A stretch of 64,000 bases of DNA from Hyphomicrobium_A sp963776675 (GCA_963776675.1 CAVZNR010000047.1:21658-85657); one strand, 5' to 3'. Counted from the stretch's first letter, positions 17,284 to 25,978 are shown. Made by a program: numbers and translations. Notes: a model not told the origin generated them from the sequence alone.

Positions 17284-18969
17284 ATGTCCGACACGCCAAA
17301 GACCGTCGATGCCCTCGAAGCACGCGGCCATCAGATGTTTCCCACGCTGGCAACGCGTCGGAGATCGACCGGATCCGCCGGTTCGGGGCGGTTCGGACCT
17401 ATGCTCCCGGAGAGGCGCTCATCAAGGTCGGCGAGCCGGGACACGGCCTCACCATCATCCTGTCCGGCCATGTCGACATCTCGCAACAGGATACCTCGGG
17501 ACAACGCAAGCTGATCGTCACCCATGCGCCGGGGTCGTTCATGGGCGAGCTGGCGCAGCTCGGCGGGCGTCCGGCCCTCGTCGACGCCTACGCCAAGGAG
17601 CCGGTGGAGGCGATCGTCATCCCGCCGGACAAGCTGAGGGCGCTGCTGATCTCCGAGGCGGAGCTGGGCGAACGCATCATGCGCGGGCTCATATTGCGCC
17701 GCGTCGGCCTCATCGAGGAGGGGGTCGGCGGGCCGGTCATTGTCGGGGCTGCTGGAAATGCCGACGTGCTGCGGCTTGCCAACTTTCTGTCCCGCAACGG
17801 CCAGCCGCACCAGCGGCTTGATCCGGAGACCGACTCGGCGGCCAGAGCGCTGATCGAGCGCTTCTAGCGTCGACCCGTGTCAGCTGCCGATCGTGCTCTG
17901 CCCGAACGGTCAGCTCCTGCGCAATCCCAGCGAGACCGATCTCGCCCGCTGCATCGGCCTGGTCGGCCCGATCGATCCGGACCGCGTGTACGACGTGGCG
18001 GTGGTCGGCGCGGGACCGTCCGGGCTCGCAACCGCGGTCTATGCAGGCTCCGAGGGGCTTGCCGTGCTCGTCCTCGACTGCCGTGCGTTCGGCGGTCAGG
18101 CGGGCGCCTCGGCGCGGATCGAGAACTACATGGGCTTTCCGACGGGCATCAGCGGCATGGCCCTGATGGGGCGCGCCTACAGCCAGGCGCAGAAGTTCGG
18201 GGCCGAGATGGCAATTCCCGACGAGGTGGCCGGTCTGGAGGCGCCGAGCGATTCCAACAACGGTGGTTTCGTGCTGGCGCTCTCCAATGGAGAGCGCGTC
18301 AGCGCCCGCTCGGTCGTCATCGCCAGTGGCGCCCGCTACCGGCGGCTCGACGTCGAGAACCTGGAATCCTTCGAAGGCTCGAGCGTGCACTATTGGGCCT
18401 CGCCTCTCGAGGCGAAGCTGTGCGCGGGCCAGGAGGTCGCGCTGGTGGGCGGCGGCAATTCGGCGGGACAGGCCGCGGTCTATCTCGCAAGTCAAACCGC
18501 GAAGGTGTGGTTTCTGGTGCGGGGTGAGAGCCTGAGCGCAAGCATGTCGCGCTATCTCGTCGACCGCATAACGGGACTGCCCAACGTCGAGGTGCTGACC
18601 AGCACGCAGGTCACCGCGCTTGAAGGAAGCGGCGGCATGTTGGAGGCGATCCGTTGGCGTAGCCGTGGGGACGCGTCCGAGGTGCGTCGGCCGCTGCGCC
18701 ACCTGTTCCTTTTTATCGGGGCCGATCCCAACACCGATTGGCTTTCGGGATCCGGCATTGCCCTCGACCCCAAGGGGTTCGTGTTGACCGGGGCGGAGGC
18801 GGCGAGCGATCGTCGCCTGCAAGAGACGAGCCGCGCGGGCGTTTTCGCCGTCGGCGACGTACGGGCCGGATCGGTCAAGCGCGTGGCCGCTGCCGTCGGC
18901 GAGGGCGCGCAGGTGGTCGCGACGCTGCATCGGTATCTTGCTGCAAACGATCGGTTAGCCAACAGTTGA
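17284..18969 (+). pseudogene. Cyclic-nucleotide-binding domain fused to a thioredoxin-reductase-like flavoprotein; two frame breaks
   Basis: Start ATG 17284 follows GAGGTCCC. After MSDTPKTVDALEARG and MFPTL the frame breaks at about 17352. It continues EIDRIRRFGAV and a cNMP-binding barrel (GEALIKVGEPGHGLTIILSG, SFMGELAQLGG). At about 17865-17870 a TAG follows LIERF; the next phase resumes VDPCQLPIVLCPNGQLLRNP and a full FAD/NAD(P) reductase: VAVVGAGPSGLATAVYAGSEG, FGGQAGASARIENYMGFP, VALVGGGNSAGQAAVYLA and GVFAVGDVRAGSVKRVA. The CxxC that classical thioredoxin reductases carry before the NAD motif is missing (HYWAS stands there), so disulfide transfer by the usual route is unlikely. It is divergent from the thioredoxin-NhaA fusion, with 276 bp between. 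Confidence 0.85.
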
Positions 18970-19062
18970 GGGAGCTCGCTGGCCGAGAGCGATTGCAGCC
19001 CCTAAATGATCAACACAGGCCACGCGCTGGTGTAGACTTCCCCATGGCGTGAGGAGCGACAC

Positions 19063-19302
19063 ATGACCAAGATCATCTACGAGATTGTCGAGCACGACGG
19101 CGGTTGGGCGTACCGCGCCGACGGGGTGTACTCCGAGACCTTTGCCTCGCACGTCGAGGCTCGCAAAGCGGCCGAGCGCGCAGCAAGGGAGCAGGGCCTT
19201 CCCGGCGAGACGACGGACATTTCCTACGAGGACGACAAGGGCCGTTGGCACGACGAGGTATCGCCCGGCGACGATCGGCCTGAGACCGACGTCAAGGGCT
19301 GA
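19063..19302 (+). CDS. DUF2188-like small protein
   Basis: This 79-residue protein has a start set by GAGGAG seven bases upstream. It has the DUF2188 pattern: a short strand (IYEIVEHDGGWAYRADGVYS), the helix ASHVEARKAAERAAREQG, and an acidic C-terminal tail. Such proteins are small, cytosolic and of unknown role, often next to stress genes. Here a CsbD gene follows at a distance of 103 bp. Confidence 0.75.
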   Translation: MTKIIYEIVEHDGGWAYRADGVYSETFASHVEARKAAERAAREQGLPGETTDISYEDDKGRWHDEVSPGDDRPETDVKG

Positions 19303-19405
19303 GGGCCGCCTCGTTTGAGCGGACAGCGCGACTGGAACCTTGTCCTGTTCGCTGCGTTCTGATGAGCCCGCGCATGCGGGTCTCTTCATCGGAAGGATCA
19401 CAGTC

Positions 19406-19621
19406 ATGGGCAGCACCACAGACAAGATCAAAGGCTACGCCAACGAGGCCGCCGGCAACATCAAGCAGGGCGTCGGCAAGGTCGTCGGCTCGGAGAAGCT
19501 GCAGGTCAAAGGCGCCGCGCAGGAGCTCAAGGGCAACGCGCAGGTTGCCGTGGGCAAGACCAAGGAAGCCGTCAAGGACGGCGCCGACAAGGTTGCCGAC
19601 GAGATCAACCGCAAGCTCTGA
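19406..19621 (+). CDS. CsbD-family stress protein (first copy)
   Basis: The product has 71 residues. The start at 19406 follows GGAAGGA. It has the amphipathic CsbD pattern DKIKGYANEAAGNIKQGVGK and LQVKGAAQELKGNAQVAVGK, two similar helical repeats rich in Lys, Gly and Ala. CsbD-like proteins are induced by general stress and their molecular role is unknown. A strong hairpin terminator follows. A second, different CsbD gene lies 2 kb downstream on the opposite strand. Confidence 0.9.
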   Translation: MGSTTDKIKGYANEAAGNIKQGVGKVVGSEKLQVKGAAQELKGNAQVAVGKTKEAVKDGADKVADEINRKL

Positions 19622-19655
19622 TACGCGCCTAATCCACACTATGCCACGCCAACGC

Positions 19656-19682
19656 AAAGGCCGGTCGTCGCGACCGGCCTTT
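19656..19682. terminator. Bidirectional-looking hairpin terminator
   Basis: A perfect 12-bp stem, AAAGGCCGGTCG with its complement CGACCGGCCTTT, has a 3-base loop. It lies between the convergent csbD-like gene and the 403-residue gene. The A/T ends suit termination in both directions. Confidence 0.75.
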
Positions 19683-19709
19683 GTCGTGTCGGAGCGCGCA
19701 TGTCGCGAG

Positions 19710-20921
19710 CTACTCCCCGCGCCCTGCCGCCTCGTCGAACGCCGCCGCCAGCTCATGGGCGCCAGCCAGCTGCGCCTCCTGTTCCATCTTGGCATCCGTC
19801 GCCGCGATCAGTTTTGCGACCGTGTTGTTGCGGATCGCCACCGGGTTGCGCTCATAGCCACGCTGCTGGAAGAAGTTCGAGGTGGGCACCTTCTCGCGCA
19901 TCGCTTGCGGCATCAGCACCATGTCGATGCCGTTGCCGTCACCCGTCAGGTTCATCATCTCGAGCTCGGCGGCGGCGAGCTGCGCCTTGTAGCCGTTGCG
20001 CCTGGCGAACTTGACCGAGTCCAACAGCTTCTGCACCTGCAAGAGCGGCCCAATATCGATGTCGAGGTTCAAGGCGTGCACGGCCTGGCCGCGTTCGGTC
20101 TTGGCGAGCTGGTCGTGCACGTACCAGTCGTTGCGTACCGAGCGGGTGAAGCGGATCATTTTCGCTAGAGCGGCGATCTTGTCCTCGAGTGAGGCCCGGC
20201 GCGCGGCGCCGGCGCCCTTGGCCTTGGCACGCAAGGCGGCCAGATACGTGTCGCCGTTTTCGGCCACCAGCCCGATGCTGTTGGTCGTCAAGAGCTGGTT
20301 GTAGCCGAGCGCGGTGGAGATGGCGCGCTCGCTGGGGCGGCCGTACTCGAGCCCGGCCTGCACGTCGTGCTTGCCGTTGCCGGTTGCCTCGAAGCTGTAG
20401 ATCTTGACGCACGCCCGCTTTCCAAGTCCCGCCGCCGTAGCCGCCCTGGCGTAGGCGCGCTTGAAGTCGATCTCGCGCCGCGGCGGCTCGGGCGTGAAGC
20501 CGAAGTGCGCCTTGGCCTGCTGCAGGAAGTCGGCGACGACAGGAATGGGCCGGGGCTTGCGCTCGGCCTCGGGGTCGCGCGGCTCCGGTGGTCCGGTGTA
20601 GAGCGGGGGCTGCTGGAGCACGTAGTCTTGGAGCGTGATCGTGTGGCCGCCGGCGCGCTTGCGCCGGCGCTTGGTGCGCGTGGCGCTGATCGTTTTCCAA
20701 TAGGGACCGGCGATCCTCTGGTAGGCGCGGCGCGCCTTCTCGTAGGCGGCGAGCTCCTTACGGTAGCGCGCGATGCGCGCCTTGAGATCCTGGGAGTCCG
20801 CTTCGGCAGCCTGAGCAGAAGCGAGATGTGGGGCGGATGCCGTCATGACGATCAACGCGGCGCAGGCCAGCGCCGTCGCGCCGATTCCGGCGTGTCTCAG
20901 ATGCATTGCCGTGCTGCGCAT
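19710..20921 (-). CDS. Large exported protein, possible lysozyme/transglycosylase-like fold
   Basis: This 403-residue protein has a signal peptide (ALACAALIVMTASAPHLASAQ) followed by a basic helical segment (DLKARIARYRKELAAYEKARR). A central region contains KIYSFEATGNGKHDVQAGLEYG and then ISTALGYNQLLTTNSIGLVAENG. An acidic Glu followed by a Gly-rich, Tyr/Asn/Ser helix (ALGYNQLLTTNS) resembles the active-site layout of lysozyme-like lytic transglycosylases; this is my inference, not a recognised family. The C-terminus is Ala/Glu-rich and helical. It is convergent with the csbD-like gene and is shielded by the terminator between them. Confidence 0.6.
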   Translation of the reverse strand: MRSTAMHLRHAGIGATALACAALIVMTASAPHLASAQAAEADSQDLKARIARYRKELAAYEKARRAYQRIAGPYWKTISATRTKRRRKRAGGHTITLQDYVLQQPPLYTGPPEPRDPEAERKPRPIPVVADFLQQAKAHFGFTPEPPRREIDFKRAYARAATAAGLGKRACVKIYSFEATGNGKHDVQAGLEYGRPSERAISTALGYNQLLTTNSIGLVAENGDTYLAALRAKAKGAGAARRASLEDKIAALAKMIRFTRSVRNDWYVHDQLAKTERGQAVHALNLDIDIGPLLQVQKLLDSVKFARRNGYKAQLAAAELEMMNLTGDGNGIDMVLMPQAMREKVPTSNFFQQRGYERNPVAIRNNTVAKLIAATDAKMEQEAQLAGAHELAAAFDEAAGRGE

Positions 20922-21008
20922 GCCGTCCCCGCTGCAGAGCCGGCGACCGCGCCAGCGGGAGCCAACATAGGCACCGCTTTAGCCCATTTCACGGCGTCGC
21001 GTGCCGGC

Positions 21009-21380
21009 CTAGTGCAGCGCGGGGCGTCGGAGCACCGATACCTGATCGCTCTGCTCCTGAAGCTCCCGCCCCAGGGCTTCTGCGACCTCGACCCCCAGGC
21101 CGTACGGAGCCTCGCCGTCGAAACGGATCAGCACCATGCGCTCGGCCAGGGCGTATCCGACCTCGAACTCCTGCGGGATGCGCGTAAAGTCGGGACCGGC
21201 AGCGTCGCTGTTGGTCCCGGCGAGCAATTCCAGCACGGGAATGAGATCGACGGCCATCCTGCTTGGAATGCTGACGGTGTGCTTTTCCCCGCGCGCGTCC
21301 ACGAAGGTCAGCTCGAATCGGTGTCGGTCGTCCGTTACGCTGGTCTCCACCAGCGTCTGTGCGGTGATCGTGCTCATCAT
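21009..21380 (-). CDS. Small hypothetical protein of about 123 residues
   Basis: I place the start at the tandem ATGATG at 21375-21380, which follows GGGGGG; the frame is open to 21461. The protein has a beta-rich central part (HRFELTFVDARGEKHTVSIPS) and a helical segment around AVDLIPVLELLAG, and then FEVGYALAERMVLIRFDGEAP. No membrane segment, signal peptide or recognised family. The codon bias is strong, so I consider it real. Confidence 0.6.
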   Translation of the reverse strand: MMSTITAQTLVETSVTDDRHRFELTFVDARGEKHTVSIPSRMAVDLIPVLELLAGTNSDAAGPDFTRIPQEFEVGYALAERMVLIRFDGEAPYGLGVEVAEALGRELQEQSDQVSVLRRPALH

Positions 21381-21490
21381 CAAACCCCCCATCGGTTCAA
21401 CGACGAGCATTGTGGTCCTTGAGTCGGCGGCTAACAAGTTGCTTGGGCGGTAAAAATCCAATTCGGGGCATTTTGGTGCCGAGGTGCAGT

Positions 21491-21515
21491 GACGCGGCCG
21501 CAGTGCGGCCGCGTC
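21491..21515. terminator. Hairpin between the 123-aa gene and csbD copy 2
   Basis: A perfect 11-bp stem, GACGCGGCCGC with GCGGCCGCGTC, has loop AGT and is followed by TTT on the plus strand. It lies 19 bp past the stop of the minus-strand csbD gene, in the usual terminator place, though the T-run is on the other side. Confidence 0.5.
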
Positions 21516-21533
21516 TTTGGGCGTCCCCGCGCC

Positions 21534-21731
21534 TTAAGAGCGGTTCAGCCAGTCGTCGACCTCCTGCTTGATCTTGTCCTTGCCGTAGCCGTAGCGCGCC
21601 TGAATCTTGCCCTCGAGCTGCTGGCGGTTGCCGTCGATCTGGGCAAGATCGTCGTCCGTCAGCTTGCCCCACTGCTGCTTCACCTTGCCGGTGAACTGCT
21701 TCCAGTTTCCTTCAACACGATCCCAGTTCAT
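21534..21731 (-). CDS. CsbD-family stress protein (second copy)
   Basis: This 65-residue protein begins MNWDRVEGNWKQFTGKVKQQ and continues WGKLTDDDLAQIDGNRQQL, ending in a helix with GKDKIKQEVDDWL. It is the classic YjbJ-type CsbD protein, more typical than the copy at 19.4 kb. The internal ATG at 21731 is chosen because everything upstream in the frame is unrelated. It is likely a general stress protein. Confidence 0.92.
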   Translation of the reverse strand: MNWDRVEGNWKQFTGKVKQQWGKLTDDDLAQIDGNRQQLEGKIQARYGYGKDKIKQEVDDWLNRS

Positions 21732-21903
21732 TGCGAACACTCCTCGGTTGTTGGGGTCTGAGCGCAGCAAACGTGCCGGCGAGCAAGGCGTTCCCGAGGT
21801 CTCGGTGAGCCCGGCTCGGAGCGGCGGAGGGAGAGTGCGCGCGGAACCAAATGAGCGCCGCGCAAGTTCAGGATCATCGCTAACAAAGCGTAAGGAGACG
21901 GTC

Positions 21904-22068
21904 ATGAAGGAGCTTGTTGTCGGTCTCGCCATGGCCCTCGTGGCTGCCGTCGCGGTGCCCACTTTGTCGCAGACGTCGATCGCATCCCAGCTCTCGTCGC
22001 AGCCCGAGGCGTCCGGCGCGGGAGATCAGGTGATCATGCGCCGCCCGCCGATTGGGGACGACCGCTAG
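21904..22068 (+). CDS. Short secreted peptide, function unknown
   Basis: A 54-residue product starts at ATG 21904 with AAGGAG upstream. A signal peptide (ELVVGLAMALVAAVAVPTLS) is followed by about 30 residues ending VIMRRPPIGDDR. Too short to recognise, but the strong ribosome site and secretion signal make it credible. Confidence 0.55.
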   Translation: MKELVVGLAMALVAAVAVPTLSQTSIASQLSSQPEASGAGDQVIMRRPPIGDDR

Positions 22069-22134
22069 GATTTGGTCCCTGCGTCCGAGGAACCAATGCG
22101 CCGCTGGCCGGTTGGTCTCCAAGGAGGATGCACC

Positions 22135-22305
22135 ATGCCCAAGATTTCCATCGGCCCGCGACCCGGCACCGGCCCCAAGATGCCGCACCAGTTTCCGGGA
22201 AAACCCGATCCGACCGAGCCCGGCACCCGCCCGCCGGCCAAAGGCGATCCCGCCTACAATCCGGACGTGGTGCCGGCGCCGCCGAAGCGGCCCCCGCAGC
22301 GCTGA
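22135..22305 (+). CDS. Small Pro/Gly-rich protein
   Basis: This 56-residue protein begins PKISIGPRPGTGPK after an excellent AAGGAGG. It is almost entirely Pro, Gly, Lys and Asp, so probably disordered. It follows the secreted peptide by 66 bp and may share its transcript. No function is apparent. Confidence 0.55.
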   Translation: MPKISIGPRPGTGPKMPHQFPGKPDPTEPGTRPPAKGDPAYNPDVVPAPPKRPPQR

Positions 22306-22309
22306 CGCG

Positions 22310-22774
22310 CTAGGGGCGCAGGCTGCGCTGCACCGCTTCCTCCAGCGCCTGTAAAAAGCGGGAGCGGTCCGCCCTCGTAAAGCTTGCGTTGTAACCCTTG
22401 CTTTCGCCGGTCTCGCGCAAATGCGCCGACAGCTCGCGCATGGCCAGCGCCATGCCGATGCCGGCCTGCGTAAACGGCTTGCCGGTCGGACCGATCGCCT
22501 GCGCGCCCTGCTTCAGGCAGCGCGATGCGAGCGGGATGTCGGCCGTCACCGCGATGTCGCGCGCGCCGATGCGCTCCGCGATCCAGTCGTCGGCGGCGTC
22601 GGGTCCCTCCGCCACCACGACGCGCTTGATCAGCGGCCCTTCGGGCAGCCGCATGAACGCGTTCGACACGAAGTGGATATCCAGCCCGTGCCGCTCGGCG
22701 ACGCGCACGGCCTCCTCCTTCACGGGGCAGGCGTCGGCATCGACGTAGATTGTCGGCAGCGCGGTTTCAGGCAT
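22310..22774 (-). CDS. YaiI/YqxD (DUF188) family protein
   Basis: The 154-residue protein begins with the diagnostic IYVDADACPVKEEAVRVAERH and contains DAADDWIAERIGARDIAVTADIPLA. Both are signature segments of the UPF0178 family. These fold like PIN-domain nucleases, with conserved Asp residues (YVDADACP, TADIPLA); no activity is established. It lies 4 bp from the stop of the Pro-rich gene on the other strand, tail to tail. Confidence 0.92.
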   Translation of the reverse strand: MPETALPTIYVDADACPVKEEAVRVAERHGLDIHFVSNAFMRLPEGPLIKRVVVAEGPDAADDWIAERIGARDIAVTADIPLASRCLKQGAQAIGPTGKPFTQAGIGMALAMRELSAHLRETGESKGYNASFTRADRSRFLQALEEAVQRSLRP

Positions 22775-22820
22775 CGGCGAGTTATGGCGCGGCGGCGCTA
22801 CGAGGGCAAATCATGCCTCG

Positions 22821-23574
22821 TCAGCCGATGGCGTCCGATAGCAGCCTTTGCAGCCGCGGATCGTCCACGGCCGGCAGGGCGCCCTCGATGCGCGCCGCAA
22901 CCTTGGGGCGCAGGAGGAACGCGCCGATCGCGTCGGCGGCGGCGATGTGGGCGTCCTTGTCCGCGAGGAAGGCCGAATGCAGATACGGGCGCCCGCGCCG
23001 CGTTGCCAGCTGTCTGCGCAGCGACGCCATGTGAATCGCGGCCGCAGGATCTGCCGCCGCGTCCCAGGCGGCAAGCATGCGCTCGATATCGCCGTCGGCC
23101 GTTATGCGCGAGCGTCAGCACGTCGACGAGGTCGAACGAGAGCCGCCACCCGACGGGCCAAAGCGACAGCTCGAGCCGCGCCAGGCTCGCAACGAGCAGC
23201 GCATCGAAGAACATGTCCAGCAACGCCACCTCCTCGCCCGGCCACTTTTTGCGCCAGTTCGCATAGGCGAGCCGGCGCAGGCAGATATCGAGGCCCAGGT
23301 GGTCGGGAGGATCGTTGCGCGCGATGAGCTCCAGATAGCGCGGCAGGAAATGGCGCATCTCGCGCGCCACCGCGTCGTCCCACCCGTGCGCGGAGTTGGT
23401 GTATTCGGCCAGGAGCTCGGCGGGTGTCTCGCGCAGCGGCGTCGCAAGCAGCGCGCGCTCGCTGTCGTCGCTCATGCAGCAGTCGCAATGGCAGACGGTG
23501 AGCGGGGCGACGAGCTTGTAGCGCGCGAAGGCGTCGTACGACTCCTCGATGATCGCCTGCAGCTCCGGCGTCAT
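22821..23574 (-). pseudogene. Conserved hypothetical cytosolic protein, frame broken once
   Basis: The first part, from ATG 23574, contains ESYDAFARYKLVAPLTVCHCD with a CxCC motif, and FFDALLVASLARLELSLWPV. At about 23085-23105 the phase changes; the continuation has AAIHMASLRRQL and FLADKDAHIAAADAIGAFLL, which ends at 22821. The joined product would have about 250 residues, mostly helical. I do not recognise the name of the family. Like other genes here, only one small indel separates two healthy segments. Confidence 0.55.
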
Positions 23575-23639
23575 GGCACGGCCCCCGCTCTGCGTTGGGA
23601 TAGACGGAAAGCCTTAGATCCATAGGCCGCATCGGGCTG

Positions 23640-23702
23640 TTCCCTGCGGCACAGGCGAGGGCAGGAGGTGCTGCTAGACAGCTCGGCCGCCGATGGGGCG
23701 GC
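23640..23702 (+). repeat. Upstream direct repeat, copy 1
   Basis: The segment from TTCCCTGCGGCACAGG to GCTGCTAGACAGCTCGG recurs in slightly changed form at 24111-24172. Each copy lies just before one of two paralogous membrane genes, so it probably contains their promoters and was copied with the gene. Confidence 0.55.
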
Positions 23703-23722
23703 GCCACCATCGCTGGATCCTC

Positions 23723-24091
23723 ATGTCCGTTTCCGCCTCCGGCATCCCCAACGTGCGTGCCCGTCGCCGGCCCGAGCCGCGCCCTGCCGGTACGCCCTTG
23801 GCCGACTCCGCTATCGCTCATATCGACGAGCGTTCCGGCACCGTTTCCGGCGTCACGCTCGTGCGCTGCATCGGCGCCGCCATCGCGTTGCCGGGTCTCA
23901 TCGCGCTCGCCGCCAGTCTCTATCTGCTCGGCGCGCGTCAGGCCGATGTCGCCAGCGCGCTGGTCGGAATTGTCGTGGGGGCGCAGTTCGCCGCCGTCGG
24001 CTTGGGCATTTTCAGGTTCGCCTACCTGGCCGGTCCGGTCGACGCCGCGCAGCAAGCGGATTTCCACGCGCGTCGCGCGCACGACCTGTGA
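23723..24091 (+). CDS. Small membrane protein, truncated paralogue of the gene downstream
   Basis: The 122-residue product has an N-terminal soluble part (MSVSASGIPNVRARRRPEP) and two membrane helices (LVRCIGAAIALPGLIALAASLYL and SALVGIVVGAQFAAVGLGIF). The ending FRFAYLAGPVDAAQQADFHA matches FFYISYVAGPAGAARDAAIMA in the neighbour, but the neighbour continues for about 220 more residues. This copy therefore looks like a tandem duplicate that lost its C-terminal domain. Function unknown. Confidence 0.5.
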   Translation: MSVSASGIPNVRARRRPEPRPAGTPLADSAIAHIDERSGTVSGVTLVRCIGAAIALPGLIALAASLYLLGARQADVASALVGIVVGAQFAAVGLGIFRFAYLAGPVDAAQQADFHARRAHDL

Positions 24092-24110
24092 CGTCGGCGC
24101 CGGCGGTTCC

Positions 24111-24172
24111 CTTCGGCACAGGCGCGTATCGAGCGAGCTGCTAGACACCCCGGCCGCCAATAAGGCGATGCG
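24111..24172 (+). repeat. Upstream direct repeat, copy 2
   Basis: Second copy of the segment at 23640-23702, with TTCCCTTCGGCACAGG and GCTGCTAGACACCCCGG conserved in order and spacing. It precedes the second paralogue. Confidence 0.55.
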
Positions 24173-24188
24173 AAAACGTGAGGGCTTC

Positions 24189-25226
24189 ATGTCCGTCTCA
24201 TGCCTCCGACATTCCCAATGTCCCTGCCCGCGACCGAGGCGGTCGCACGCCTCGACAGGTCCATCGTGCGCGCCCCTTCCGCAGGGCCGGAACGCGATGC
24301 GTTCTTGGCGCGCGCCGCGCGCTGTTCGGCGCCATCATGATCCACATGATCTGCGGCGTCGTGGCGTTGACGGGTCTTGGCTTGCTCTATGCTGGCGTTG
24401 CGCGCTCTCGCGGGCGACCAGACGGTGGCCAGCGCGGTGCTCGTCTCCGGCCTCGGCGCGGCGTTCGCAGCCGTCGGCATCGGCTTTTTCTACATATCTT
24501 ATGTCGCTGGTCCGGCCGGCGCCGCGCGCGACGCCGCCATCATGGCTCGCAATCCCAATGCGCCGTGGATGCTGCGCGCCGACTGGGCCGCACGCACGGT
24601 CGTCGACCGCTCGAGCCTCGGCGTGATGATCTTCCTTTGGTTCTGGATCGATCGGCTGGTGGGGCATCTCCGCCTTCCTGTGGACCGTCAACCACGACAA
24701 GATCCTTGCCGCCATCCACGACTCGTGGGGCGACACCGTGCTCGTCGCCTTGCTGCCGCTGGCGGGATCCATCGGCCTTCTTGCCGCTGTGAGCGTGACG
24801 CGCACATGGTTGCGCTTCGGAAATTCGACGCTGTCTGATCGACACGCTGCCGGGCTTTATCGGCGACAGCTTTCGCGGTCGCGTCAAGGCGCGATTTGCA
24901 CAAATGCCGACGCAGCCCATCGAGGTGGAGATCGCATGCGATCGGCGCACTTGGCGGCGCGTGCGCCAGTCCGACGGAACCTTTTCGAGGGAGTATCGCG
25001 CCGTGACCGAGTGGTCAGAGACGCACGCGGTCGAGCCCGGACGGCTGATGCGCTGCAAGGAGGGTGTCATGATCCCGATCGACGTGCCGCTTCCTAAAGG
25101 GCTGCCCGCCTGCGCGCTCGACGACAGGGCGCCGGCATCCTGTGGTGCCTGCACGTGCGGTCGCAGGAGCCGGGTGGCTCGCGCTTCACCGCCCATTTCG
25201 AGGTTCCGGTCTACGCGCGGGGCTAA
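24189..25226 (+). pseudogene. DUF3592-like membrane protein, broken in at least four places
   Basis: Conserved pieces lie in order but in changing phases: ASDIPNVPARDRG (24.2 kb), MIHMICGVVALTGLGLLYAG, AAFAAVGIGFFYISYVAGPA, then RNPNAPWMLRADWAARTVVD (a segment typical of DUF3592-type proteins), FLWTVNHDKILAAIHDSWG, LIDTLPGFIGDSFRGRVKAR, EIACDRRTWRRVRQSDGTF and a C-terminal SRFTAHFEVPVYARG ending at 25226. Breaks fall near 24200, 24405, 24660, 24830 and 25115. Total length fits one protein of about 340 residues with a membrane N-terminus and a soluble beta-rich C-terminus. So many breaks in 1 kb favour a real pseudogene or very poor local sequence. Confidence 0.6.
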
Positions 25227-25249
25227 GGCTCAGGCGTCCTCTCCGGAGG

Positions 25250-25600
25250 GGGCGTGAGGGAGGGGTGTCGATCAGCTCGGCGACGAGCTTCCTCACGTCC
25301 TCGAACTCGAAGGCTTGGGCAGCAGGCGCACGGCCTTGAATAGGCTCGGCAAGTCTCGGGCGTCAGAACTGTGACGAACGCGATTGGGATCCTCTTGGAG
25401 GCGGCAAGGTTCGGCCAAAAGAGAAGCTGTCCTCCGCCCCCAGGGACACGTCCAGCAGCACCGCGTCTAGCTGGCTTCCTTCGATGTGGGGGATGGCTTC
25501 AGAGGCCCGGTAGACCGGCCCGACCACCTTGCAGCCAAGCTCGACCAGCCAGTCGGCCACCAGCTTGGCTTCGGCGCCGCTTCGTCGACATCTCAGAGCG
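25250..25600 (-). pseudogene. Remnant of a response-regulator receiver domain
   Basis: Reading leftward, the sequence gives AEAKLVADWLVELGCKVVGP, then AIPHIEGSQLDAVLLDVSLG with the phospho-acceptor Asp in LLDVSLG. It then gives SKRIPIAFVTVL (frame lost) and, in another phase, FEFEDVRKLVAELID. This is the alpha/beta receiver layout of a single-domain response regulator. There are at least two breaks and no intact start. It lies opposite the degraded kinase at 26 kb and was probably its partner. Confidence 0.55.
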
Positions 25601-25978
25601 CTCGGGTATTAGTCATCTTGGACCGGCCGGGTCCTTTCGTAAGGATGCGTTAGTGGCCGAAGTAATGTAACATGGATAAAAAAGTGCGCGCTGGAGCATT
25701 ATACGCAGACTGAAGGAGTAGGTGCCGCGAAACAGCGGAGCGAGCAATGCTAATACAATCTCGCGCTGACTTACGGAATAGCTTTGGAGGCGCTAGGAAA
25801 GCTCTTATTGGCGATCGGAAACTGAAGAGCTAGAAACAATAGGTGCGATACAAGATCAAAGAGGCTAGAAAGAAAGGATGCTATAAAGAGAAAAGAAGAA
25901 AGAAGAAAAAAGAGAGAGAGAATATCTACTTAAAGGAGAGAAAGAATAACTAGGCGGTGACTTTGCGAAGATGCTGGC
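25601..25978. other. Low-GC, purine-rich tract between two broken signalling genes
   Basis: No gene is seen. From about 25640 composition changes sharply. In the 60 bases at 25861-25920, I count 54 purines and only 21 G+C, in a window that is otherwise strongly GC-rich. Runs such as GAAAAGAAGAAAGAAGAAAA and GAGAGAGAG occur. It separates the response-regulator remnant from the kinase remnant and looks foreign to the surroundings, whether inserted, repeat-expanded or mis-assembled. Confidence 0.6.
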
